This document shows, piece by piece, positions 1 to 7,449 of a DNA stretch of 36,788 nucleotides (positions are counted from its first letter, which is position 1; every line of letters starts with the position of its first letter). The notes below the pieces were generated by a model that searched no databases, was not told where the DNA came from, and saw only the letters and a list, made by a program, of their open reading frames with translations. The stretch is from an uncultured Eubacteriales bacterium. Lineage in GTDB: Bacteria; Bacillota; Clostridia; Christensenellales; Borkfalkiaceae. The position numbers and the translations under genes are program-made. The stretch spans positions 1 through 36,788 of the forward strand of contig CATJZR010000035.1 of NCBI GenBank assembly GCA_949745625.1. The letters run 5' to 3'.

Positions 1-2
1 AC

Positions 3-725
3 TTCTACGCCCTTGCGGCGTGTTTTGTTGTGCTGGTAACTACCATAATCGCGTCGCGGGTGCCGTTCGGCAGTGTAATGCGCTCGATAAAGGCAATAAT
101 CGTTCTGCTTATTTTTACCGCCGTTCTAAATTTGTTTTTCCACGGCGGCGAGCATCTTTTGGTTCAGTGGGGCATAATAAAAATTTACCGCGAGGGAATA
201 ATATTTACGGTATTTTTCGTGTTCAGACTGTTTTTCCTCGTAATGGGCTCGGCGCTGCTTACGCTTACGACAACACCGGTGGAACTTACGGACGGAATAG
301 AAAGCCTGCTGACGCCGCTCAAATGGGTACGTTTCCCGGTGCACGAACTTGCGCTCATAATGTCAATCGCGCTTCGGTTTATACCGACGCTTATCGACGA
401 AACCAACCGTATTATTTCCGCGCAGAAGGCGCGCGGCGCAGACTTCGAAAGCGGAAATATTTTCAAGCGCATAAAGGCTATCGTTCCCATACTCATCCCT
501 TTGCTTATCAGCGCGTTCAGGCGCGCTGAGGAACTTGGCGACGCAATGGATGCCCGCTGCTATTCGGGCTCGAAAAACAGAACCAAATATAAAAAGCTTA
601 AATTCGGCTGGCGCGACATAATAATCGTTTTGTTGTTCGCCGCGTTGATTACGGGTGTGGTATTGCTTAATATTTATGCGCACCGCATATTCCCCGCAAT
701 ATACGAATATATAAGGTTAAGCTGA
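3..725 (+). CDS. ecfT: Energy-coupling factor transporter transmembrane protein EcfT (5' end outside window)
   Basis: This is the scaffold membrane subunit of an ECF-type vitamin/metal importer. It joins the EcfA1/EcfA2 ATPases to interchangeable substrate-binding S components. The visible 240 codons show several hydrophobic helices and then the cytoplasmic coupling region with both signature motifs: AQKARGAD and, about 50 residues later, AMDARCY followed by the SGSKNRTKYKK stretch. The second motif has Cys where many members have Gly, a variant I recall in clostridial EcfT. The N-terminus is cut by the window edge, so no start is assigned. The stop codon overlaps the truA start by one base (TGATG), indicating one operon. 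In Bacillota the usual order is rplQ-ecfA1-ecfA2-ecfT-truA, so the ATPase genes probably lie just outside. Family assignment is firm; substrate cannot be inferred. Confidence 0.88.
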   Translation, partial: FYALAACFVVLVTTIIASRVPFGSVMRSIKAIIVLLIFTAVLNLFFHGGEHLLVQWGIIKIYREGIIFTVFFVFRLFFLVMGSALLTLTTTPVELTDGIESLLTPLKWVRFPVHELALIMSIALRFIPTLIDETNRIISAQKARGADFESGNIFKRIKAIVPILIPLLISAFRRAEELGDAMDARCYSGSKNRTKYKKLKFGWRDIIIVLLFAALITGVVLLNIYAHRIFPAIYEYIRLS

Positions 726-1471
726 TGAGATACGCGTTGCTTTTATCTTATGACGGCACGCATTACGGCGGTTGGCAGATACAGAAAAACACCGTTACCG
801 TACAGCAGAAGCTTGCCGCCGCGCTCGAGGAAACTCTTGGCAGTAAGATTGCCGTTACGGCAAGCGGAAGGACGGATAGCGGCGTGCATGCAAGGGCGCA
901 GGTCTGCCACTTTGATGCACAGACGTCAATTCCCGCCGAAAAGCTTGCCGACGCGCTCAATGCACGGCTTCCTGACGATATAAGCATTTTGCGGTCTGTC
1001 GCCGCACCCGAGGGCTTCGACGCGCAGTCGGGCGCAAAGAAAAAAACCTACTGTTACAGGATTTATCTTTCTCAGCGCAGGCAGCCTTTAAAGGACAGGT
1101 ATTTCGTACAGATTAAATACGGCGTCGATTTGCCAAAGCTTTTGCAGGCGGCGGCTATGTTCGAGGGCGAGCACGATTTCAAGGCGTATTGTGCTGCGGG
1201 CTCGCAGGTAAAAACCACCGTGCGCAGGATTTACGGAATAGAGGTAAAGACGGACGGAGACGACGTTGAGATATACGTCACGGGCAACGGCTTTTTGTAC
1301 AATATGGTTCGCACGCTTGTGGGGACTATGCTTTATTACGCTGCGGGCAGGCTCGAAAAAGAGGATATTGACCGTTCGCTAAGCGAGGGCGACAGAAACA
1401 GAGTTGGTAAAACCATGCCCGCTAAGGGGCTTACGCTCGAAAGCGTAGATTACGGGTTAAAGCTTTTTTAA
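725..1471 (+). CDS. truA: tRNA pseudouridine(38-40) synthase TruA
   Basis: It converts uridines 38-40 in the anticodon arm of many tRNAs to pseudouridine. The 248-residue protein has the normal length for the family. The catalytic motif is clear at residues 48-56 (GRTDSGVHA), with the nucleophilic Asp at residue 51. The N-terminal YDGTHYGGWQ segment and the late GNGFLYNMVRTLVG block are also typical. Translation is coupled to ecfT through a one-base stop/start overlap. No terminator is evident in the short gap to the next gene, which has its own TATAAT at 1516-1521 and a Shine-Dalgarno sequence. Confidence 0.96.
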   Translation: MRYALLLSYDGTHYGGWQIQKNTVTVQQKLAAALEETLGSKIAVTASGRTDSGVHARAQVCHFDAQTSIPAEKLADALNARLPDDISILRSVAAPEGFDAQSGAKKKTYCYRIYLSQRRQPLKDRYFVQIKYGVDLPKLLQAAAMFEGEHDFKAYCAAGSQVKTTVRRIYGIEVKTDGDDVEIYVTGNGFLYNMVRTLVGTMLYYAAGRLEKEDIDRSLSEGDRNRVGKTMPAKGLTLESVDYGLKLF

Positions 1472-1545
1472 CAATAATTTCACCTAAATGTTTTAATATC
1501 GCCATTAACGGAAAATATAATAATAGTAAAAACAACGGAGATTAT

Positions 1546-2376
1546 ATGGATTTTTTCAAATACACGTCTATTGCCGTAGAGTTTGCACCCAAGGAGCTAT
1601 GGGTGCAGCTCCTTCTCGGCGGACTATGCTTTGCCATAGTGTTTATATTCGAAGCTATAGCATTGTATACGATAGCGGTAAGGAACGGCTATAAAAACAA
1701 ATGGATGGCGTTTATTCCATTTTTCAATACCTACTATATCGGCGTGTGTTCCGAGAAAAACAGGTTTTATAACGTAAGCACTAAAACAATAGGTCTTGCT
1801 ACGGCTATTTTAGAGGTCGTGCTGGTGGGGCTTTATACTTTTTCTTTGGTATCAAGTACGCTGATAGACCCCTACCTCGTCGAGGTGGAGGACACCTATT
1901 TAGGAATGTCGGTTATAACCTATCAGATAAACGTCGACGCGGTGCCCGAAAATTTGAAATGGGCTGCCTGGGTGTTTATGTATATGGACAGATATATTCT
2001 GAGAATATTTAACCTCATTTTCATTATTCTCGATATGATACTGCTTATCTGCTTTTTCCAGACTTACGCCAGCCGCCGATACGTTCTCTTTGCGGTCACG
2101 AGTATTCTGTTCCCCATAATGGGTATTCTGTTCTTTATAGTCCGCAATAACAAGGGAGTCACCTATAAGGACTTTGTGCGTGCCGAGCAGGCAAAGCAGT
2201 ACGAGCAGTATCAGCAGTACCGCCAACAGAATTATAACAACCCATATAATCAAAACAATAATCAGAACCCTTATAACCGCAACAATTCCCAAAGCGGAAG
2301 CGACCCGTTTGACGGGCTCGGCGGTACGGGAGGCAATGCGGGCGGTGACCCGTTTGACGATTTTGATAAAAAATAA
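1546..2376 (+). CDS. Unrecognised multi-pass membrane protein with Asn/Gln/Tyr-rich tail
   Basis: I do not recognise this 276-residue protein as a named family. It has about four to five hydrophobic segments, near residues 22-45, 80-105, 140-180 and 185-200. A charged cytoplasmic-looking tail follows. From about residue 210 the tail is low complexity, rich in Gln, Tyr and Asn, and it ends in a Gly-rich stretch carrying two DPFD motifs (DPFDGL and DPFDDF). Such tails are usually disordered. The start is supported by ACGGAGA about 8 nt before the ATG. TATAAT at 1516-1521 gives a plausible promoter, and a strong terminator follows at 2383. The gene therefore looks monocistronic. No function is assigned. 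Confidence 0.75.
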   Translation: MDFFKYTSIAVEFAPKELWVQLLLGGLCFAIVFIFEAIALYTIAVRNGYKNKWMAFIPFFNTYYIGVCSEKNRFYNVSTKTIGLATAILEVVLVGLYTFSLVSSTLIDPYLVEVEDTYLGMSVITYQINVDAVPENLKWAAWVFMYMDRYILRIFNLIFIILDMILLICFFQTYASRRYVLFAVTSILFPIMGILFFIVRNNKGVTYKDFVRAEQAKQYEQYQQYRQQNYNNPYNQNNNQNPYNRNNSQSGSDPFDGLGGTGGNAGGDPFDDFDKK

Positions 2377-2382
2377 AATTAA

Positions 2383-2406
2383 GGTGCGTGTATGCGCACC
2401 TTTTTT
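2383..2406 (+). terminator. Rho-independent terminator after the 1546-2376 gene
   Basis: A perfect 6-bp stem (GGTGCG/CGCACC) with a 6-nt loop is followed directly by six T residues. It starts 6 nt after the stop codon and separates the upstream gene from the mnmE promoter. Confidence 0.85.
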
Positions 2407-2407
2407 A

Positions 2408-2436
2408 TTGCGGAAAAACCGATAAAATGTTATAAT
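2408..2436 (+). promoter_or_regulatory. mnmE promoter, predicted leaderless
   Basis: TTGCGG (2408-2413), a 17-nt spacer, then TATAAT (2431-2436) preceded by TG at 2428-2429, an extended -10. Only 7 nt separate the -10 from the mnmE ATG, so transcription should start at or within a base of the start codon. No Shine-Dalgarno sequence is present. Confidence 0.75.
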
Positions 2437-2443
2437 CGGTTCT

Positions 2444-3748
2444 ATGGATATTATATCGGCAATAGCGACGGCTGCGGGAGTAGGCGGTGTGGCTATAATA
2501 AGACTGAGCGGAAGCGGCTGTCTGGATTTGGCACAAAAAATGTTCAAGCCCTTCGGCAAAACTGCGGTGAGAGATTTCATACCCAACTTAATGTATACGG
2601 GCAGCATAGACGGCGGCGACTTCGAGGATTACGGAATGTGTGTGTATTTCAAGGGACCGAAGTCGTTTACCGGTGAGGACACTGTCGAGTTTCACTGTCA
2701 CGGCGGGGTGCAGATTACGCGCGGTTTGCTTAAAAGAACGCTTCTGCTCGGCGCGCGGCTTGCGGACAGGGGCGAGTTTACCAAACGCGCCTTCGTAAAC
2801 GGCAAGCTGTCGCTGTCTTCGGCAGAGGGTATGATAAATATGATTAACGCCGACAGTCTTGCCGCATTGCGTGCGGGAAGTATGCTTTATGGCGAAAAGC
2901 TGACTGCGGAAATAAAAGATATACAGCAAAGGCTTACCGATATTTTGGCGCGTATTGCCGTGGATATAGACTATCCGGAGGAGCAGAGCGATGACGGCTT
3001 TGCCGAGGTGTGTTCGCTGGTAGCCGAGCTTTCGTGCAATCTCGATGCACTGGCTTCGACCTATGACACCGGCAAAAGAATAAAAAACGGCGTTACCGTT
3101 GCGCTATGCGGAAAACCCAACACGGGCAAAAGTTCTATTTTAAATGCGCTTTTAGGTTACGACAAGGCGATAGTTTCCTCTCAGGCGGGGACCACCCGCG
3201 ATGCGGTAGAGGGCGAAACGGAAATAAACGGGGTCAAGTATAATCTTATAGATACCGCAGGTATCCGCTCCCGTGCAGGCGAAGTAGAAAGCATGGGAAT
3301 AGAACGCGCAAAAAAAATTATTTCGTCTGCAGATTTAATTCTTTCCGTTACCGACGGAAGCGGAAAAGCGGAAATCGGCGAATGTAGCGGGCCAGTGATA
3401 GAGGTTTTCAATAAATGTGACGTGAACAGTCCGAAAGGACATTTCGACGTTGCGGTTTCCGCAAAGACCGGTGAGGGTATAGAGCAGCTTAAAAAATTGA
3501 TATCCGAAAAGTCGGTCGGGGAAACTGCGCTTGATAAAGCCTATATTATAGAAGAGCGGCATTACGATGCGCTCAGGCGGGCAAACGGTGCGTTGAAGTC
3601 TGCGGTTGCAAACTTAGACGGGCTTTCGCCGGATATGCTCTCAATCGATTTAAAGGACTCTTGGGACGCGCTCGGCGAAATTACGGGAGAAACGGCCAAC
3701 GAGGAAATTATAAGCACCGTATTTGCAAAATTCTGCGTCGGCAAATAA
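2444..3748 (+). CDS. mnmE: tRNA uridine-5-carboxymethylaminomethyl modification GTPase MnmE (TrmE)
   Basis: With MnmG it installs the cmnm5 group on wobble U34 of tRNAs. The 434-residue protein is slightly shorter than the usual 450-460 but complete. It has an N-terminal folate-binding domain, a helical domain and an inserted Ras-like G domain. The P-loop GKPNTGKS is at residues 223-230, followed by GTTRD, DTAG and NKCD motifs. The C-terminus is FCVGK, matching the conserved C-(I/L/V)-G-K end with the functional Cys. The ATG at 2444 is set by homology (MDIISAIAT) and lies 7 nt after a strong -10 box with no ribosome binding site, so the mRNA is predicted leaderless. mnmG is not in the window. 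Confidence 0.97.
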   Translation: MDIISAIATAAGVGGVAIIRLSGSGCLDLAQKMFKPFGKTAVRDFIPNLMYTGSIDGGDFEDYGMCVYFKGPKSFTGEDTVEFHCHGGVQITRGLLKRTLLLGARLADRGEFTKRAFVNGKLSLSSAEGMINMINADSLAALRAGSMLYGEKLTAEIKDIQQRLTDILARIAVDIDYPEEQSDDGFAEVCSLVAELSCNLDALASTYDTGKRIKNGVTVALCGKPNTGKSSILNALLGYDKAIVSSQAGTTRDAVEGETEINGVKYNLIDTAGIRSRAGEVESMGIERAKKIISSADLILSVTDGSGKAEIGECSGPVIEVFNKCDVNSPKGHFDVAVSAKTGEGIEQLKKLISEKSVGETALDKAYIIEERHYDALRRANGALKSAVANLDGLSPDMLSIDLKDSWDALGEITGETANEEIISTVFAKFCVGK

Positions 3749-3752
3749 CCGC

Positions 3753-3781
3753 TTGATTTTTTTGATATAAAATGTTAAACT
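3753..3781 (+). promoter_or_regulatory. holA promoter, predicted leaderless
   Basis: TTGATT (3753-3758), a 17-nt spacer, then TAAACT (3776-3781) with TG at 3773-3774 forming an extended -10. The -10 ends 7 nt before the holA ATG, the same geometry as for mnmE. No Shine-Dalgarno sequence is visible. The -10 is only moderately close to consensus. Confidence 0.5.
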
Positions 3782-3788
3782 TTAACCG

Positions 3789-4763
3789 ATGAAATTTACC
3801 GAGCTTAAAAACGACTTGCCTAACGGCGCAAGAAGCATATACCTTCTCGAAGGCGACGACGCGTATTTTCGTATGAAGGGCGAAGATATGATAAAGTCTG
3901 CATTCGTGTCTATGCCCGAGTTGAATTTTACCGTAATGGACGGTGCCGCTCTCAAAGGCAACGCCCTTACGACGCTTGTTTCCGCAATAGAAAGCGTACC
4001 GTTTATGTCTGAAAAACGGCTCGTCAAGGTTACGGAATTTCACCCGAGCGACGCCGAATATGAAAAATATCTTAAAAAGACTTTTGATAATTTTCCTCAC
4101 GAAACTATTTTGCTTATAGTAAATTCCGAAGGTAAAAAAGGCGTAGAGTTAAAGCGCAAGGCGTGCGTTACGTTTGTAGACTGTAACTGTGCCGACGAGG
4201 AAACAGTTGCAAAATGGGCATATATAACGCTTAGAAACGCAGGCGTTTCCGTATCCGTCGAGGTGTGCACTTTAATAGCGCGGTATTGCCGCTGCAACAT
4301 GTCGCGCGTTGCACTTGAAGTCGAGAAAATAATCGACTATAAAAAAGAGGGCGAGCTGACGCGGGCAGAGGCGGACGCGCTTGTTTACAAGGACAACGAT
4401 TATAGAATTTACGAAATGACCAACGCCGTTGCCCGCCGCGATTTTGATACGTTTTCCGCAATCCAGACGGAGCTTTGTCGAAAATCCGGCGATGAAACTG
4501 CCGTGCTGTCGGGGTTGTTTTCGTACTTTAAAAATTTACTTACCGTGTTCGAGTCGGGCGGTAGCGACAGGCAACTTTCCGAGCTGCTTAAAATGAAAGA
4601 ATACGGCGTAAAAAAAAGCCGAGAACAGGCGCGCGCAATAGGCGCCGACAAACTTAAAAATTTGACGGCGGAAATTTATTCCGCTTTGACGGAGATAAAG
4701 TGCGGCAATCTAACGCCGCAAAGCGCCCTTCAAGCGGTAAACTGTAAAATATTTTTCACTTAA
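3789..4763 (+). CDS. holA: DNA polymerase III delta subunit (clamp-loader wrench)
   Basis: HolA opens the beta sliding clamp as part of the replicative clamp loader. The 324-residue length fits. The protein starts with the typical SIYLLEGDDAYFR block and shows the AAA+-like fold without a nucleotide site. It has the family features LVKVTEF at about residue 75, the RYCRCNMSRVALEVEKI region at about 165-185 and a helical C-terminal collar domain. It follows mnmE by 40 bp, has no Shine-Dalgarno sequence and carries a promoter-like element directly upstream. A long perfect terminator stem follows the stop. holA is often next to rpsT in Bacillota, but no rpsT is seen here. Confidence 0.93.
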   Translation: MKFTELKNDLPNGARSIYLLEGDDAYFRMKGEDMIKSAFVSMPELNFTVMDGAALKGNALTTLVSAIESVPFMSEKRLVKVTEFHPSDAEYEKYLKKTFDNFPHETILLIVNSEGKKGVELKRKACVTFVDCNCADEETVAKWAYITLRNAGVSVSVEVCTLIARYCRCNMSRVALEVEKIIDYKKEGELTRAEADALVYKDNDYRIYEMTNAVARRDFDTFSAIQTELCRKSGDETAVLSGLFSYFKNLLTVFESGGSDRQLSELLKMKEYGVKKSREQARAIGADKLKNLTAEIYSALTEIKCGNLTPQSALQAVNCKIFFT

Positions 4764-4766
4764 AGT

Positions 4767-4800
4767 AAAATAAAGCGTATGAAACGCTTTATTTTTTCTT
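4767..4800 (+). terminator. Rho-independent terminator after holA
   Basis: An 11-bp perfect stem (AAAATAAAGCG / CGCTTTATTTT, 4767-4777 and 4785-4795) with a 7-nt loop runs into a T-rich tract. It begins 3 nt after the holA stop. Confidence 0.85.
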
Positions 4801-4847
4801 TTTTAAATTATATAATATTTAATGTAATTTATTGTCGGAGAATAGCG

Positions 4848-5672
4848 ATGGCGCAATGGGAAGTAATTAAACAGAATATAATAAACAATTTCGGCAACGG
4901 GTTTGCAGACAGATGGTTTACCTACGTATTACAGCTTATATTGTTTTCTATTTTGTACTATCTTATATTCAAGGTGCTAAGAAACAACAAGGCGGATAAA
5001 TTCGTCGGAATAATCGTGTTTTTTATAGTGCTTATGGGGGTTGCCGTTGCATTCTCGGATAATTTAAATCCCGGATTTATGTTCATAATCGTCGCAATGA
5101 TTGCGCTTTTGGTGTTTACAATGTACCATACGGAAATCAAGCGTTCTCTGCTTGACGCAGGCGTCAAAAAGAGTAAGGCGGAGCCCGTAACCGTAACGGG
5201 GGTCGAGCTGATTATGGACGAAATTGTCCGTGCGGTTCAGAATATGTCAAAAAACGATATCGGCGCGCTTATGGTTCTTTCCAACGACAACCTGCCCGAC
5301 GGAATTATCGAAAGCGGCACTAAAATCAATGCGCAGATAACATCGCAGATGATAGAGGCTATTTTCTATCCCAAAGCACCGCTGCACGACGGCGCGCTCG
5401 TTATAGAGGGAAATAAGCTTTACGCCGCAGGCTGCTTTTTGCCGCTTGCGCAGGACGAAAGATTGCCAAAGGAAATGGGTAGTCGCCACCGCGCCGCACT
5501 CGGTGTAACGATGGTGGCAAGCGTAACCGCGATAGTCGTTTCCGAAGAAACGGGAATTATTTCCATAGTGAAAAACGGCGTTATCAAAAAGAAGTATGCC
5601 GACGCAACCGATATAAAGGAAGCGCTCAGCGATTATTACTGGTCCGATTTAACTGCGGAATCCGTTATTTGA
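4848..5672 (+). CDS. cdaA: Diadenylate cyclase CdaA (c-di-AMP synthase)
   Basis: It makes the second messenger c-di-AMP from two ATP at the membrane. The ATG at 4848 is chosen because CGGAG lies 7 nt upstream. An in-frame ATG at 4779 sits inside the preceding terminator hairpin. The protein is then 274 residues, the normal CdaA length. Three transmembrane helices occupy roughly residues 20-95 and the DAC domain follows. The catalytic DGA motif is at residues 181-183 (PLHDGAL) and the RHR motif at 213-215 (GSRHRAA). TATAAT at 4811-4816 is a plausible -10. The normal operon is cdaA-cdaR(ybbR)-glmM. Here the second gene is reduced to a 35-residue peptide and glmM is absent. Confidence 0.95.
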   Translation: MAQWEVIKQNIINNFGNGFADRWFTYVLQLILFSILYYLIFKVLRNNKADKFVGIIVFFIVLMGVAVAFSDNLNPGFMFIIVAMIALLVFTMYHTEIKRSLLDAGVKKSKAEPVTVTGVELIMDEIVRAVQNMSKNDIGALMVLSNDNLPDGIIESGTKINAQITSQMIEAIFYPKAPLHDGALVIEGNKLYAAGCFLPLAQDERLPKEMGSRHRAALGVTMVASVTAIVVSEETGIISIVKNGVIKKKYADATDIKEALSDYYWSDLTAESVI

Positions 5673-5684
5673 CAGGTGAATTAA

Positions 5685-5792
5685 ATGAAAAAGTTCGGTA
5701 AATTTTTAAAAGATTTTTTCACTAAGAATATCCCCGTAAAGCTGCTTGCCCTGGTGCTTGCCGCGCTTACGGTGTTGTTTATAAATATATAG
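5685..5792 (+). CDS. 35-residue single-helix membrane peptide in the ybbR/cdaR position
   Basis: A short frame starts at ATG 5685 behind AGGTG, 12 nt after the cdaA stop, and ends at TAG 5790-5792. Residues 1-16 are basic and aromatic, with a Lys/Phe-rich start and the KNIPVK junction. Residues 18-35 form one hydrophobic helix rich in Leu, Ala and Val. This matches the N-terminal anchor that begins YbbR/CdaR proteins, the regulators encoded after cdaA in Bacillota, but all extracellular YbbR repeats are missing. The 106 bp that follow contain no YbbR-like coding in any frame. It may be a functional minimal CdaA partner or a truncated remnant. The intact ribosome binding site and clean frame favour expression. 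Confidence 0.6.
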   Translation: MKKFGKFLKDFFTKNIPVKLLALVLAALTVLFINI

Positions 5793-5798
5793 CGCTCT

Positions 5799-5831
5799 GC
5801 CCGCATCGCGGATTGATAACGCGATGGGGGC
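5799..5831 (+). other. Strong hairpin upstream of aspartate kinase
   Basis: A 12-position inverted repeat with one G-G mismatch (GCCCGCATCGCG / CGCGATGGGGGC) encloses a 9-nt loop. No T run follows, so it does not look like a simple terminator. It may be an RNA processing or stability element, or a factor-dependent terminator, in the 106-bp gap before lysC. Confidence 0.5.
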
Positions 5832-5898
5832 AATTTACTGTTATAGTAACTGTTATGCGACAAAATTCATATCTTGTAATAGTAAAGGTTGATGTGCA

Positions 5899-7218
5899 AT
5901 GTCGGTAAAGGTATGTAAATTCGGCGGAACGTCTATGGCGGACGCCAATATAATCAGAAGCGTAAAAAGCATAGTCGAAAGCGATTCGGAGAGGCGTTTT
6001 GTCGTCGTGTCTGCGCCAGGTAAAAGATTTTCGGGCGATAAAAAAATTACCGATTTGCTTTTTGCATGCCATAAAGAGCTTGTTAAAATCGGAAGTTGCC
6101 GAAAAAGCTTTTCGGCGGTTCGTTCGCGTTTTACGGATATTGCCGCACAGCTTGGGCTTAATGTCGATTTAAATAGCGTACTTGACTCAACGCTTGAAAG
6201 GATAGAGCGCGAAAAAAGCGAACAGTTTACCGCTTCGCGCGGGGAATATCTATGCGGTCTCGTCATAGCGGAATACCTCGGCATGCCTTTTATTGACGCA
6301 GAGGACGTTATTTTCTTTAATGATAACGGCACGCTTAACGCCGAAAAATCGTATCGCGCGGTTGCTGCTGCGTGTAGAGAGGGCAGGGCTGTCGTACCCG
6401 GCTTTTACGGCGTTGACGAAAACGGAAAAGTGAGGACCTTTTCCCGCGGAGGTTCGGATATTTCAGGCGCGGTAGTCGCGCGTGCGGTGAACGCGTCGCT
6501 TTATGAAAACTGGACGGATGTTTCCGGCTTTCTAGCGTGCGACCCGCATATAGTAGACAGTCCCGCACCCATAGAAGCGCTGTCGTATAAAGAGCTGCGC
6601 GAGCTCAGCTATATGGGAGCAAACGTGCTACATGCGGAATCGATTTTTCCGGTGCGCAAGGCAAATATTCCAATTCAGATAAAAAACACCTTTCGTCCCG
6701 AAGATACGGGCACGACTATCGTACCGACATCGCGGTATATGCCGAGCGGCAGAATTGTAACGGGCATCGCTGGCAAAAAAAGCTTTACCGTAATTTATAT
6801 AGAAAAATCGCTTATGAATTCGGAAATCGGCTTCGTACGCAAGGTACTTTCTTTGGTGGAAGCCGAAAACGTGTCTGTCGAGCATATCCCTACGGGGATA
6901 GACACGATGTCTCTTTTGATTGAGGACGGCGAATTGACCGAGCTTAAACTTGGCAGAATACTCGAAGGGATAAAGTGCGAGGTCGAGCCGGATATTATCA
7001 GGGTAATGGAAAATATCGCGCTTGTTGCAACGGTTGGCCACGGAATGTCTTCTTCCGTAGGTACCTGCGCGCGGCTGTTCAAGGCCATTGCGGAGGCTGA
7101 AATAAGTATAAAGCTTATCGATATGGGTTCGAGTGAGCTCAATATCGTCGTAGGCGTTAAAAATGAAGATTACGAACGCTGCATAAAGTCGATTTATAAC
7201 GAGTTTTTCGGCGGTTGA
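5899..7218 (+). CDS. lysC: Aspartate kinase (aspartokinase)
   Basis: It phosphorylates L-aspartate, the first step toward lysine/diaminopimelate, threonine and methionine. The 439-residue protein begins with the diagnostic KFGGTS motif at residues 7-12. It has the central amino-acid-kinase domain (FSRGGSDISGA, NWTDVSGF) and two C-terminal ACT domains, from about residue 300 and about 375, that bind feedback inhibitors. The length is like the monofunctional lysine-sensitive enzymes. AAAGG lies about 10 nt before the ATG. The gap to the preceding microprotein is too short for a lysine riboswitch, so allosteric control is the visible control. The next gene follows 9 nt later. The isozyme name is less certain than the activity. 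Confidence 0.95.
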   Translation: MSVKVCKFGGTSMADANIIRSVKSIVESDSERRFVVVSAPGKRFSGDKKITDLLFACHKELVKIGSCRKSFSAVRSRFTDIAAQLGLNVDLNSVLDSTLERIEREKSEQFTASRGEYLCGLVIAEYLGMPFIDAEDVIFFNDNGTLNAEKSYRAVAAACREGRAVVPGFYGVDENGKVRTFSRGGSDISGAVVARAVNASLYENWTDVSGFLACDPHIVDSPAPIEALSYKELRELSYMGANVLHAESIFPVRKANIPIQIKNTFRPEDTGTTIVPTSRYMPSGRIVTGIAGKKSFTVIYIEKSLMNSEIGFVRKVLSLVEAENVSVEHIPTGIDTMSLLIEDGELTELKLGRILEGIKCEVEPDIIRVMENIALVATVGHGMSSSVGTCARLFKAIAEAEISIKLIDMGSSELNIVVGVKNEDYERCIKSIYNEFFGG

Positions 7219-7227
7219 GGTGGTTTA

Positions 7228-7449
7228 ATGGTATTACTTGCTGGTGACGTAACCAAGGGACAAGTTGTCGCTCTGATTTTGCTTTGCGTGGTGCTGTTTC
7301 TTTTTATAGTATTTGACATTTATCTCGTGCTATCGTTGCGAAGAAAAAACAAAAAGCTTGTCAATCGTTCGGGGCCTGTTTCCGACGACAAAAGAGGGAC
7401 AAGCACTCTTGAAGATAAAACCGACGCGTCGGAAACGGAGAACTTATGA
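7228..7449 (+). CDS. Small single-pass membrane protein coupled to thyA
   Basis: This is a 73-residue protein with GAGGTGG 4-10 nt before its ATG. After a short N-terminus, residues 13-36 form one strongly hydrophobic helix. A basic cluster follows (RRKNKK), then a polar, acidic Asp/Ser/Thr-rich tail, giving a predicted cytoplasmic C-terminus. Its stop overlaps the thyA start (ATGA, 4 bp), so translation is coupled. I know no named family that fits. Its placement between lysC and thyA-folA suggests co-expression with these genes but does not reveal a function. Confidence 0.7.
   Translation: MVLLAGDVTKGQVVALILLCVVLFLFIVFDIYLVLSLRRKNKKLVNRSGPVSDDKRGTSTLEDKTDASETENL

Noticed and set aside
1900-2607. 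Long minus-strand open frame (235 codons) across the 1546-2376 gene and mnmE
   Set aside because: It crosses a terminator, a promoter and the start of mnmE, and its product is a repetitive hydrophobic shadow of the Asn/Gln-rich region.
5793-5898. Lysine riboswitch ahead of aspartate kinase
   Set aside because: The gap is 106 bp, much shorter than an L-box, and no conserved core was found; only one hairpin is visible.
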